Below are positions 8,505-16,145 of a stretch of 64,000 nucleotides of DNA, piece after piece (the stretch's first letter is position 1; each line of letters opens with the position of its first letter). The notes under the pieces are model-generated. The model was given only the letters and a program-made list of their open reading frames with translations. It had not been told where the DNA came from and did not search any database. Made by a program: the position numbers and the translations under genes. This DNA comes from UBA1479 sp048263775. Lineage in GTDB: Bacteria > Pseudomonadota > Alphaproteobacteria > Rhodospirillales > Casp-alpha2. The DNA is taken from positions 124,001 through 188,000 of the forward strand of contig JBLXDU010000007.1 of NCBI GenBank assembly GCA_048263775.1. Direction: 5' to 3'.

Positions 8505-9863
8505 TCAAGGACCGCTATGCGGGTCGCTTTCTGCCGCGTCGGGACGGGGCCCCACGCCGACGCGGCGCGCCAACTTCGGCAGCATCAGGCCCATGGTCAG
8601 GCCGCGCAGGCTCATGAACACGGTGAAAGCGGCCCACAGGCCGTGATTGCCCCAGGTCGCGGTGACGAAGGGCACCGCGACGGCGAACGCGGCGAAGGAA
8701 ATCGCCATGCTGTTGCGCATTTCGCGGGTCCATGTGGCGCCGATGAAAATGCCGTCGAACTGAAAGCTCCAGACCGCGATGACCGGCAGTGCGACCATCC
8801 AAGGCAGGTAAGTATAGGCCGTTTCGCGGACCCCCGATACGGTCGACAGCGTGTCGATGATGGCATTGCCGAACAGCCAATAGGCGACCATGAACAGCAG
8901 CGCGAACATCACGCCCCAGCCGGTCGTGATCTTCACCGCCTGGCGGAACAGGGTGCGGTCGTGCGCCCCGACGGCCTGGCCGACCATGGCTTCGGCCGCA
9001 TTGGCGAACCCGTCGAGCGCATAGGCCGTGAACATGGAGAACTGTAGCAGCAGGGCATTGGCGGCCAGAACTTCGTCGCCCATGCGCGTGCCGGCCGAAG
9101 TGAAGACGACGAAGGCCGCCTGCAGGCACATGGAACGGATGAAGATGTCGCGGTTGACGCCCAGCATGCGGCGGATGCGCGAGGTGTCGCGGATGCGCTC
9201 CCACCGCCAGCGCCCGCCCAGTTTGGCCAATTGTCTGACGGCCAGCCACAGGCCCAGCGCGCCTGCCGAATATTCGGAAATGATGGTCGCCCAGGCGACG
9301 CCGTCCACGCCCCAGCCCAGCCCCAGCACGAACCACACGTCGAGCACGATGTTCAACCCGTTCAGGAAGACCTGGGCGATCAGGGCGGCCCGCATGTTCT
9401 GTACGCCGAAGAACCAGCCGAGCAGGGCGAAGTTCAACAGCGCCGCCGGGGCCCCCCAGATGCGGATCTGGAAATAGCTTTCCGTGAGCGGCCAGACGGC
9501 GTCGCTTGCCCCCATCAACCAGTGCGAGACGCCCAGGATCGGCAGTTGCAGGGCAACCAGGCCAAGCCCCAGAACCGTGGACAACAGACAGGCCCGCGCC
9601 AGCCAGGAGCGCATTTGGTCCGCGTCCCCGGCCCCGTAGGATTGCGCCGTCAGGCCTGTTGTGCCCATGCGCAGGAAGTTCAGGGACGAATAGATCACGT
9701 TCATGATGACGGCGCCGATGGCGACCGCCCCCATGTATTCGGCCCCCGGCAGGCGGCCGACCACGGCGGTATCGACCAGGCCCAGGAACGGCACGGTGAC
9801 GTTGGTCGCGATGATCGGCAGGGCGAGCGCCCAGACGCGGCGGTTGAAGCTGGCTTGGCTCAT
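8505..9863 (-). CDS. MATE family multidrug/metabolite exporter
   Basis: A 452-residue inner-membrane protein with about 12 hydrophobic helices in two related halves, the MATE layout. The N-terminus RVWALALPIIATNVTVPFLG and GLVDTAVVGRL are characteristic of the DinF-like branch. It exports cationic compounds in exchange for Na+ or H+; the substrate is not readable. It lies 20 bases downstream of a cyclic-nucleotide-binding protein gene on the same strand and may be co-transcribed with it. Confidence 0.9.
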   Translation of the reverse strand: MSQASFNRRVWALALPIIATNVTVPFLGLVDTAVVGRLPGAEYMGAVAIGAVIMNVIYSSLNFLRMGTTGLTAQSYGAGDADQMRSWLARACLLSTVLGLGLVALQLPILGVSHWLMGASDAVWPLTESYFQIRIWGAPAALLNFALLGWFFGVQNMRAALIAQVFLNGLNIVLDVWFVLGLGWGVDGVAWATIISEYSAGALGLWLAVRQLAKLGGRWRWERIRDTSRIRRMLGVNRDIFIRSMCLQAAFVVFTSAGTRMGDEVLAANALLLQFSMFTAYALDGFANAAEAMVGQAVGAHDRTLFRQAVKITTGWGVMFALLFMVAYWLFGNAIIDTLSTVSGVRETAYTYLPWMVALPVIAVWSFQFDGIFIGATWTREMRNSMAISFAAFAVAVPFVTATWGNHGLWAAFTVFMSLRGLTMGLMLPKLARRVGVGPRPDAAESDPHSGP

Positions 9864-9883
9864 TGGGCGGCGGCGGGGGCCGG

Positions 9884-10327
9884 TCAGCCCGTCGCGGCCG
9901 GGCCCGGATCGGCCCTGAGGTTGGTTGCGCGCAGGCGTCGGGACAGATGGAGCAGCAGGTCCTTGTAAAGCCGCCCGGCAAAGGTCGAGTTTTCAGACAT
10001 CAGCGCGTCGATGGCGTTGCGGGGAATGGTCAGGACTTCGGTGTCGCCATCGGCGATCAGGGTGGCGCTGGCCCCCTGGCCGTCGACGAATGACATTTCG
10101 CCGACCACGTCGCCAGGGCCGAGCGGGCCGACGAATTCGCTTAAATGCCCGCCTTCGAACACATGGGTCACGCGCAGCATGCCCTGCGCGACGACCATCA
10201 GGTTTTCGACCCGGTCGCCTTGGTTGATCACCGTATCACCGCTGCCGTAGGCATGGCCGACCGCGACCTGCATCAAGGTCTCGCGCTCGTCATCGGTGAG
10301 GTTCCGGAAGGAATGTTCCAGGGCCAT
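9884..10327 (-). CDS. Cyclic-nucleotide-binding domain protein without DNA-binding domain
   Basis: A 147-residue protein consisting almost entirely of a Crp-type cNMP-binding beta-roll: GDTVINQGDRVENLMVVAQGMLRV, then the phosphate-cassette region PGDVVGEMSFVDGQGASATLIA. The GE-S core is kept, and the Arg that contacts cyclic phosphate in CRP is replaced in the GQGASAT segment, so ligand binding is uncertain. There is no helix-turn-helix after the domain, so it is not a transcription factor by itself. It precedes the MATE gene and may sense a signal or serve as a partner domain. Confidence 0.82.
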   Translation of the reverse strand: MALEHSFRNLTDDERETLMQVAVGHAYGSGDTVINQGDRVENLMVVAQGMLRVTHVFEGGHLSEFVGPLGPGDVVGEMSFVDGQGASATLIADGDTEVLTIPRNAIDALMSENSTFAGRLYKDLLLHLSRRLRATNLRADPGPAATG

Positions 10328-10426
10328 GAAAACCTGCCTTGCGCCTTGGGCGGCGTGAATGGATCAAGGAACCTAGCAGATGTTTCGCCGTCAAGGTAAG
10401 GCCCGGACGTGCGGACATGAAATTCT

Positions 10427-11254
10427 TCAAGGCCGCGCGGGGAAAGCTTCGCCGATCCAATCCCGAAGTCGGTCCCCCGTCCGCGCGTCCAAGGCCGCAG
10501 CGGCGGCGTTGGCGTGAGAGATCACGCCTGTTTCCCAAGCCGAGGCGGCGTCGCCAATCCGGGCCGACGTATGGGCGACGGTCACCGCCGGAATGCCGCG
10601 GGTGTCGAGGGCGGGCAGGCGGGTGAGGCCGGCATCTTCGATGCCGCCGCCGGCGTCTTCGATGCCGCCGCCGGCGTCGTTGAACACGGCCAGAGCAGCG
10701 GCGGTCTTCAAGGCCCGGGCCGGGTCGCCGCCGACCAGCCCACCGTGGGAACCGGTGATCACGATCCTGCAGGTGTCCTCGGCCATGACCAAAGACGCCG
10801 AATCGACGAGCACCATATCTGGGCCGCCGTCCCGGGTGATGAGGCGGCGCCCTTCGTCGACCGGGGACAGGCGGCCGGTTGGGATGGCTGCATGGGCAAG
10901 GCGCTCAGCGGCCTTGGCACAGGTCATGCCGGTGATGACACCCAGATCGGCGGCAATAGCGTTCACGGTGGAAATGACACCCCGCGCCATCATGTCGTCG
11001 GCATCACCGATGCGCGCCGACAGGTGGGATACGGCGGCGGCGGCCATGCCGGCTTGGTCGAGGGCATGGATGCCGGCAACCCCGGCGCCGCCTAGCCCGC
11101 CGCCGGCGTCGTTGAGAACGATGGCTCGGAGACCCGCCTTGGCCGCCAGATATCCGGGATAAAGCCCGCCGTGGGAGCCCGAGACGACGACGCGGCTCTG
11201 GTGGGCGGCGTCAACGTCGGTGATGGAGGGGAGCAGGAGGAGTTCATCGGTCAT
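10427..11254 (-). CDS. Internally duplicated protein of unknown function
   Basis: A 275-residue protein made of two copies of one domain. Copy A has SGSHGG (25-30), LNDAGGG (47-53), SARIGDA (79-85) and GVIS (92-95); copy B has TGSHGG (167-172), FNDAGGG (191-197), SARIGDA (230-236) and GVISHAN (243-249). Spacing is similar in both. The conserved Gly/Ser/His/Asp residues suggest a ligand or active site in each half, but I do not recognise the family. No signal peptide or membrane segment. The DNA carries a 21-bp tandem duplication that repeats GGGIEDA in copy B. It stands alone between the cyclic-nucleotide protein and the YeeE pair, all on the minus strand. Confidence 0.75.
   Translation of the reverse strand: MTDELLLLPSITDVDAAHQSRVVVSGSHGGLYPGYLAAKAGLRAIVLNDAGGGLGGAGVAGIHALDQAGMAAAAVSHLSARIGDADDMMARGVISTVNAIAADLGVITGMTCAKAAERLAHAAIPTGRLSPVDEGRRLITRDGGPDMVLVDSASLVMAEDTCRIVITGSHGGLVGGDPARALKTAAALAVFNDAGGGIEDAGGGIEDAGLTRLPALDTRGIPAVTVAHTSARIGDAASAWETGVISHANAAAAALDARTGDRLRDWIGEAFPARP
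10634..10675. repeat. 21-bp tandem duplication inside the duplicated-domain gene
   Basis: Two adjacent 21-base units, 10634-10654 and 10655-10675, differ only at the first base. They add seven residues in frame (DAGGGIE repeated), so the gene stays open. Confidence 0.9.
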
Positions 11255-11269
11255 GCCGGAGAGCTTACC

Positions 11270-11692
11270 TCACCGTCGGGCGATGCGCCCGAAAAGCCAC
11301 ATGCCGGCAGCCATGGCGGCAAGAAAGGCAAACGCCTTGGTCTCGCCCGTGCCGAGGGCGGCCAGGGCCGGCCCTGGACAGAAGCCGACAAGGCCCCAGC
11401 CGATCCCGAATAGGACGGCGCCTGCGATCAGGCGCCGGTCCGGGCGGCCCGGCGGAGGCAGGTGGCTTTTGCCGTCGAGGATCGGCGTCCCGATGCGACG
11501 AGCCAGCCAGTGGCCGGGAACGGAAACGGCGAGAGCGCCCGCCAGGACGAACGCGAGGGTCGGATCCCAAGTTCCCGCGATATCGAGAAAGCCCAGCACG
11601 CGGGCCGGGTTGACCATTTGCGAGATAATCAGGCCGGTGCCGAACAGGGCCCCCGCGATCAAGCTGACAAGCAGGCGTGCCATGGCCTTCAT
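11270..11692 (-). CDS. YeeE/YedE-type sulfur transport subunit (DUF6691)
   Basis: A 140-residue inner-membrane protein with four hydrophobic helices. It has the DUF6691 features LIAGALFGTGLIISQMVNPARVLGFLDI near the start and GIGWGLVGFCPGPALAAL in the second half, the latter with the Cys-containing motif of the YeeE/YedE family. Together with the upstream gene it forms the split, two-subunit version of a thiosulfate/persulfide-type transporter. The start at 11692 overlaps the partner's stop by ATGA. Confidence 0.88.
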   Translation of the reverse strand: MKAMARLLVSLIAGALFGTGLIISQMVNPARVLGFLDIAGTWDPTLAFVLAGALAVSVPGHWLARRIGTPILDGKSHLPPPGRPDRRLIAGAVLFGIGWGLVGFCPGPALAALGTGETKAFAFLAAMAAGMWLFGRIARR

Positions 11693-12108
11693 CCGCCGAT
11701 CAGGTGGCGGGTGACGAACACGGTCGCCACGGCCACGGAGATATAGACTGCCGTCGCGGCGATGGATCGGATCGATCCCCGTGCCATGCCGCAGACGCCG
11801 TGGCCGCTGGTGCAGCCGCTGCCAAGCCGCGTACCGATGCCGACCAGCAACCCCCCGATGATCAGGATGGGCCAGTCGGCGGCGATCATGACGTCGGGGG
11901 AAACCAGCTTCAGGCCGAAAAATCCGGCACCGACCAACCCGGCGATGAAGGCTGCGCGCCAAGCCAGGTTCGCGCGCTCGCCGTCCAACAGGCCGCCCAG
12001 GATGCCGCTGATGCCTGCAACCCGGCCGTTGAACAGGGCCAGAACGACCGCGCCCAGGCCAATCAGGACGCCGCCGGTAAGGGCGGAGATGGGATCAAAG
12101 GGGGTCAT
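11689..12108 (-). CDS. YeeE/YedE-type sulfur transport subunit
   Basis: A 139-residue membrane protein with hydrophobic helices and the family motif GSGCTSGHGVCGMARGS, which supplies two cysteines for passing reduced sulfur through the membrane. It is the first gene of a two-gene operon with the DUF6691 subunit. In many proteobacteria such pairs are controlled by sulfide/persulfide-sensing ArsR repressors (BigR, SqrR), and an ATTC-N8-GAAT site lies 37 bases upstream of this start. The persulfide dioxygenase or sulfide:quinone reductase that often accompanies the pair is not in the window. Confidence 0.9.
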   Translation of the reverse strand: MTPFDPISALTGGVLIGLGAVVLALFNGRVAGISGILGGLLDGERANLAWRAAFIAGLVGAGFFGLKLVSPDVMIAADWPILIIGGLLVGIGTRLGSGCTSGHGVCGMARGSIRSIAATAVYISVAVATVFVTRHLIGG

Positions 12109-12142
12109 GGGACAGATTTAGCATGGCTGTTCATGGTAAAAC

Positions 12143-12162
12143 ACATTCAAATATATGAATGT
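12143..12162. promoter_or_regulatory. ATTC-N8-GAAT operator (SqrR/BigR type) upstream of YeeE/YedE
   Basis: Perfect arms ACATTCA (12143-12149) and TGAATGT (12156-12162) flank AATATA. The core ATTC-N8-GAAT (12145-12160) is the pattern described for the sulfide-responsive repressor SqrR of Rhodobacter. It sits just before the YeeE/YedE pair, where repression by such a factor makes sense. The last base also belongs to the stop codon of the DMT gene. Confidence 0.7.
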
Positions 12163-13037
12163 TATTTTGTGGGGCGAACGCGTGTCTCGCGGTGCCAGAT
12201 GTACAGGCCCGTGGCGATGACGATACCCGCCCCCAGGACCGTGGTCAGGTCGGGCAGAACGTTCCAGATCAACAGGTCAAACAACACGGCCCAACAGATC
12301 GCCGTGTATTCGAAGGGTGTGACCACGGCCGCCGGCGCGAATTTCATGGCGAAGGTCATGAGAATCTGGCCCAGCCCGCCGACCAGCCCTGCGCAGATGT
12401 AGAAGATCAGGTGTTCGGTCGTCGGCGTGATCCAGACGAAGGGCAGGATCAGAAGCGACACGGCAACACCGGTGATCATGTAATAGAACACGATCAGATA
12501 GGGGGTTTCCGTGGCCGACAGCTGCTTGATCAGGATCAGGCTGGCGGCCCAGCACAGGGTGCCGAACAGGGCATAGAGGGCGCCGACCTGAAAATCTCCC
12601 GTGGGGTCGAGGGCGATCATCACGCCGGCAAAGCCGATGGCGATCGCGATCCAGCGGCGCAGGCCGACCTTTTCACCAAGGAAGGGAATGGCCAGCAGGG
12701 TCGTGAAGATGGGCACCGACATGGCGATCGACATGCCGTCGCTCATGGGGATCATCGAATAGGCATAATAGAAGCTGGCGTTGCCGGCGACCCCGAACAG
12801 GGCGCGCACGAAATGCCCCAGGGGCCGCGTGGTGCGGAACGACGTCGGCCCGGCCGCGTAAAATATCAGCGGCACCACCATGACCGTGGCGATGGCGTTG
12901 CGGAAGAACACGGCCTGGAACGGTGAATATTCAGGGCCGGCCAGCTTGACGAACATCTGCATGGCCGCCAGCGCCCCGACCGACCCTGCCATGCACAGGA
13001 TGCCCAGCGCCAGCGAGCGCCGGGTCGTGTCGGTCAA
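12162..13037 (-). CDS. DMT superfamily (EamA) transporter
   Basis: A 291-residue inner-membrane protein with ten hydrophobic helices arranged as two EamA repeats; the second begins at about GALYALFGTLCWAASLI. Start MTDTTRRSLALGILCM has the expected short cytoplasmic tail. Family members export amino acids or other metabolites; the substrate is not readable. Its stop codon touches the operator of the next operon, so the downstream YeeE pair probably has its own promoter. Confidence 0.88.
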   Translation of the reverse strand: MTDTTRRSLALGILCMAGSVGALAAMQMFVKLAGPEYSPFQAVFFRNAIATVMVVPLIFYAAGPTSFRTTRPLGHFVRALFGVAGNASFYYAYSMIPMSDGMSIAMSVPIFTTLLAIPFLGEKVGLRRWIAIAIGFAGVMIALDPTGDFQVGALYALFGTLCWAASLILIKQLSATETPYLIVFYYMITGVAVSLLILPFVWITPTTEHLIFYICAGLVGGLGQILMTFAMKFAPAAVVTPFEYTAICWAVLFDLLIWNVLPDLTTVLGAGIVIATGLYIWHRETRVRPTK

Positions 13038-13053
13038 AGGAGGGTGGGCGGCG

Positions 13054-13986
13054 TCAGTCAGACAGGGCGGCCTTCAGTTCGGGAACGGCGGTGAACAGAT
13101 CCGCGACCAGGCCGTAATCTGCGACCTGGAAGATCGGTGCTTCCTCGTCCTTGTTGATGGCGACAATGACCTTGGAATCCTTCATCCCGGCCAGGTGCTG
13201 AATGGCGCCCGAAATGCCGACGGCGATGTACAGCTCGGGTGCGACGACCTTGCCGGTCTGGCCGACCTGATAATCGTTGGGCACGAAGCCCGCGTCGACG
13301 GCGGCGCGGCTGGCGCCCACGGCAGCGCCCAGGATGTCCGCGACCTCTTCCAGCAGGTGGAAATTGTCGCCCGACTGCATGCCGCGCCCGCCCGAGATGA
13401 TGACCTTGGCGCTGGTCAGTTCCGGGCGTTCGGACTTGGTCAGTTCCTGACCTGCGAAGGTCGCAAGGTCGCTGGCACCCTCACCGGCGACGTCCTCGAT
13501 GGCGGCGGAACCGCCTTCGGCGTTGGCCGCGTCAAAGCCCGTGGCGCGCACGGTCAGAACCTTCTTGGTGTCCGATGTCTTGACGGTCGCAAGGGCGTTG
13601 CCGGCGTAGATCGGACGGATGAAAGTATCGGGGCCTTCGACGGCGGAGATATCGGAAATCTGCTGCACGTCGAGCAGGGCCGCGACCCGCGGCATGACGT
13701 TCTTGCCGCTGGTGGTGGCGGCGGCCAGGATATGATCGAAACCATCCGCCAGCTTGGCGATCAGGGGCGCTACGTTCTCGGCGATTTCGTTGGCATAGGC
13801 CGCGTCGTCGGCGACCAGCACTTTGGCCACACCGTCGATCTTGGCGGCGGCCTCGGCGACCGCGCGGCAGCCCGATCCGGCGACCAGGACGGTGACGTCA
13901 CCCAGCTGCTTGGCGGCGGCGACGGCGTTGAGGGTTGCTGCCTTCAGGGCCGCGTTATCGTGTTCCGCATAAACCAGGACAGCCAT
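13054..13986 (-). CDS. etfA: Electron transfer flavoprotein alpha subunit
   Basis: Carries FAD and passes electrons from acyl-CoA and other dehydrogenases to ETF:quinone oxidoreductase. The 310-residue protein has the N-terminal ETF domain (MAVLVYAEHDNAALK) and the C-terminal FAD-binding signature VISGGRGMQSGDNF followed by GASRAAVDAGF and the GQTGKVVAPELYIAVGISGAIQH region. It starts two bases after etfB, so both are certainly one operon. Confidence 0.96.
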   Translation of the reverse strand: MAVLVYAEHDNAALKAATLNAVAAAKQLGDVTVLVAGSGCRAVAEAAAKIDGVAKVLVADDAAYANEIAENVAPLIAKLADGFDHILAAATTSGKNVMPRVAALLDVQQISDISAVEGPDTFIRPIYAGNALATVKTSDTKKVLTVRATGFDAANAEGGSAAIEDVAGEGASDLATFAGQELTKSERPELTSAKVIISGGRGMQSGDNFHLLEEVADILGAAVGASRAAVDAGFVPNDYQVGQTGKVVAPELYIAVGISGAIQHLAGMKDSKVIVAINKDEEAPIFQVADYGLVADLFTAVPELKAALSD

Positions 13987-13988
13987 GA

Positions 13989-14738
13989 TCAGATCACCTT
14001 CGCTTCGTTCTTAAGTTTCTCGACCAGTTCGGCCGCGCTTTCGACCTTCACGCCGGCCTGACGGGCGGGCGGTTCGGTCACTTTCAGGATTTCGACCCGC
14101 GGTGTGACGTCGACTCCCAGTTCGTCCGCCGTCAGTTTGGCGATCTCTTTCTTCTTGGCCTTCATGATGTTGGGCAGGGAGGCATAGCGCGGCTCGTTCA
14201 AGCGCAGGTCCGTGGTCAGCACGGCCGGCAGCTTGAGGTCCAGGGTTTCCAGCCCGCCGTCGATTTCGCGGGTGACCTTGGCCTGTCCGGCGGCGAGCTC
14301 AATCTTCGACGCGAAGGTGCCCTGCGACCAGCCCATGAGGGCGGCCAGCATCTGGCCGACCTGGTTGTTGTCGTCGTCGATGGCCTGCTTGCCGAGGATC
14401 ACCACGTCCGGGTTTTCGCGGGCGATCAGTTCCTTGAAGATCTTGGCGATGGCCAGCGGCTCGACCCGGCCATCGGCGACCACGTGAATACCGCGGTCGG
14501 CACCCATGGCGAGTGCCGTGCGGATGGTTTCCTGAGCCTGATCCGGGCCGATCGACACGGCGATCAGCTCGTCAGCGGTGCCGGCTTCGCGTAGGCGCAC
14601 GCCTTCTTCGACGGCGATTTCGTCGAACGGGTTCATGGACATTTTCACGTTCTGGGTTTCGACACCCGTGTGGTCCGATTTGACGCGAACCTTCACATAG
14701 GCGTCGATCACGCGCTTGACGCCGACCAGGATCTTCAT
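13989..14738 (-). CDS. etfB: Electron transfer flavoprotein beta subunit
   Basis: The AMP-binding partner of EtfA. The 249-residue protein begins MKILVGVKRVIDAYVKVRV, contains NPFDEIAVEEGVRLRE, and has the nucleotide loop VILGKQAIDDDNNQVGQMLAALMGW, all family hallmarks. It is first in the etfBA operon and faces the histidine kinase gene across a 315-base AT-rich region. Confidence 0.96.
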   Translation of the reverse strand: MKILVGVKRVIDAYVKVRVKSDHTGVETQNVKMSMNPFDEIAVEEGVRLREAGTADELIAVSIGPDQAQETIRTALAMGADRGIHVVADGRVEPLAIAKIFKELIARENPDVVILGKQAIDDDNNQVGQMLAALMGWSQGTFASKIELAAGQAKVTREIDGGLETLDLKLPAVLTTDLRLNEPRYASLPNIMKAKKKEIAKLTADELGVDVTPRVEILKVTEPPARQAGVKVESAAELVEKLKNEAKVI

Positions 14739-14750
14739 GGTTTACACCTT

Positions 14751-14784
14751 CTTATTCAGCCATTTGCAGGCTTATTCAGCCATT
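14751..14784. repeat. Direct repeat upstream of etfB
   Basis: CTTATTCAGCCATT occurs at 14751-14764 and again at 14771-14784, a 20-base period. It lies 12 bases before the etfB start and could be a short duplication or tandem binding sites. Confidence 0.75.
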
Positions 14785-14940
14785 CGCGAGGGCCCGCCGG
14801 GCCCCGGCCTTGATTGCTGCACTGCGAGAAATGATCCGCTGGATTTAAAGGAGGAACCCCATCCCGTCAAGAAACGCCATTTCATTCCGCGATGCGAACG
14901 GCGGAAGGCGGAAACGTGGGAAAATTCGCGATGGGTAAAA

Positions 14941-14962
14941 TTTTAGACTTATTTGTCTAAAA
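14941..14962. promoter_or_regulatory. Palindrome TTTTAGAC-N6-GTCTAAAA
   Basis: Eight-base arms pair perfectly around TTATTT. The TAGAC-N6-GTCTA core resembles sites of NemR-like TetR repressors (TAGACC-N4-GGTCTA). It lies between etfB and the histidine kinase in an AT-rich promoter block, so it may be an operator for one of them. No TetR gene is in the window. Confidence 0.5.
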
Positions 14963-15053
14963 ACTACTTTAAATAAAAAATATTGCCGTTCTCTTCAATT
15001 AATACGAACATTATGAAAGACGCAATAAAAAACGATTCGGGGACCGGACTGCG

Positions 15054-16058
15054 GTGATTGAACGAAAGATGACAGCCACCATGCCCCAGAATTATTCAGA
15101 TCTGCCCTATGGCGCCGGCCGGCCGATGGTCCCGGGGTTCGGCGCGCCCGGTAAGCCGACGCTGAAAGGCCTGCTTCTTCTGCCGGTCCTGCCCGCGCTT
15201 TGGGTGCTGCGCCGGTTCAAGCGCCACCGCGACAAGGACAAGACCAGGCTGCAAAAGGAGATTCTGCAGCTTCGGCGCGAACTTGCGGGCCTGCGCACCG
15301 TCAATCTGGAATTGCTCAAGGGCAAGGAACAGGCGGAAATCAACGACCAGCGCAAGACGGAGTTCCTGGCCCGCGTGACGCACGAACTGCGCACACCATT
15401 GAACGCCGTGGTCGGCTTCGCCGATCTGGTGCGTCAGGAACCTTATGGCGAGTTGGGTAGCCCCAAGTACGCCGAATACCTGACCGATATCCGCGCCACC
15501 AGCGCGCATATGTTGGACATCGTCAACGACCTGCTGGATGTTGCGAAGATCGAGGCCGGACGCATCGAGATGCGGGAATCCTGGTCCGCCGTGCCGGTGA
15601 TCCTGGACGATTGTCGGCGCCTGATGCAGAACCAGGCCGAAGCGAATGGCATCGACATCAGGATCGAAACGCCGCCGGACCTGCCGGGGCTTTACTGCGA
15701 TCCCGGCCGGGTTCGCCAGATCATCGTCAACCTGCTGTCCAATGCGGTCAAGTTCACGCCCAAGCGCGGGCATATCACGCTTGCGGCACGCACGGACCGG
15801 GTCGGCGGCATCGTCATTCGCGTGTCGGACACGGGCATCGGCATCCCACAGGACGCCCTTGACGATGTCTTCGAACCCTATATCCAGATTCGCGGCAACC
15901 ACCTGATCAAGGGCCAGCAGGGATCGGGTCTGGGCCTGTCTCTGGTCCGAATCTTGGCCGACCTGCATCAGGCGTCGCTGGGCATCGAAAGCGTCGAAAC
16001 CCGGGGCACGACGATAATGGTCCGCTTTCCGCCGACGCGGGTGCGGGAAATTCCCTGA
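15054..16058 (+). CDS. Sensor histidine kinase
   Basis: A 334-residue kinase. Residues 38-54 are hydrophobic (LKGLLLLPVLPALWVL) and may anchor it to the membrane; a charged coiled coil follows (about 57-100). The HisKA domain has the phospho-acceptor His110 in VTHELRTPLN, and the HATPase domain shows the N box LLSNAVKF, G1 SDTGIGIP and G2 GSGLGLSL. There is no periplasmic sensor or PAS domain, so the signal is probably cytoplasmic or membrane-borne. No response regulator is adjacent. The start is uncertain: GTG at 15054, or ATG at 15069 or 15081. Confidence 0.88.
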   Translation: MIERKMTATMPQNYSDLPYGAGRPMVPGFGAPGKPTLKGLLLLPVLPALWVLRRFKRHRDKDKTRLQKEILQLRRELAGLRTVNLELLKGKEQAEINDQRKTEFLARVTHELRTPLNAVVGFADLVRQEPYGELGSPKYAEYLTDIRATSAHMLDIVNDLLDVAKIEAGRIEMRESWSAVPVILDDCRRLMQNQAEANGIDIRIETPPDLPGLYCDPGRVRQIIVNLLSNAVKFTPKRGHITLAARTDRVGGIVIRVSDTGIGIPQDALDDVFEPYIQIRGNHLIKGQQGSGLGLSLVRILADLHQASLGIESVETRGTTIMVRFPPTRVREIP

Positions 16059-16145
16059 ACACCATCAAGTCCTGCGCGCCGCCAATTGCGGAGGCAGCGG
16101 GGCGCGTCTAAGGTGCGGCAAGTATTCCGCAATTTGAGGGCCGCC

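Larger units (their letters stand above)
14739..15053. other. AT-rich divergent intergenic region
   Basis: This 315-base stretch separates etfB (minus) from the histidine kinase (plus). It holds a 20-bp direct repeat next to etfB (14751-14784), a perfect inverted repeat at 14941-14962 and an AT-rich block at about 14930-15035 that stands out from the GC-rich surroundings. Promoters for both genes must lie here. No small gene with a convincing ribosome site was found. Confidence 0.6.

Noticed and set aside
8515..9981. Second minus-strand frame over the MATE gene
   Set aside because: Different frame of the same strand with Arg/Pro/Gly-rich translation and no membrane helices; the MATE frame is clearly coding.
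10634..10675. Tandem 21-bp repeat as a possible CRISPR or minisatellite
   Set aside because: Only two units, in frame within a gene, no spacers.
12880..14061. Plus-strand open frame opposite etfA
   Set aside because: Antisense shadow; the minus frame holds full EtfA.
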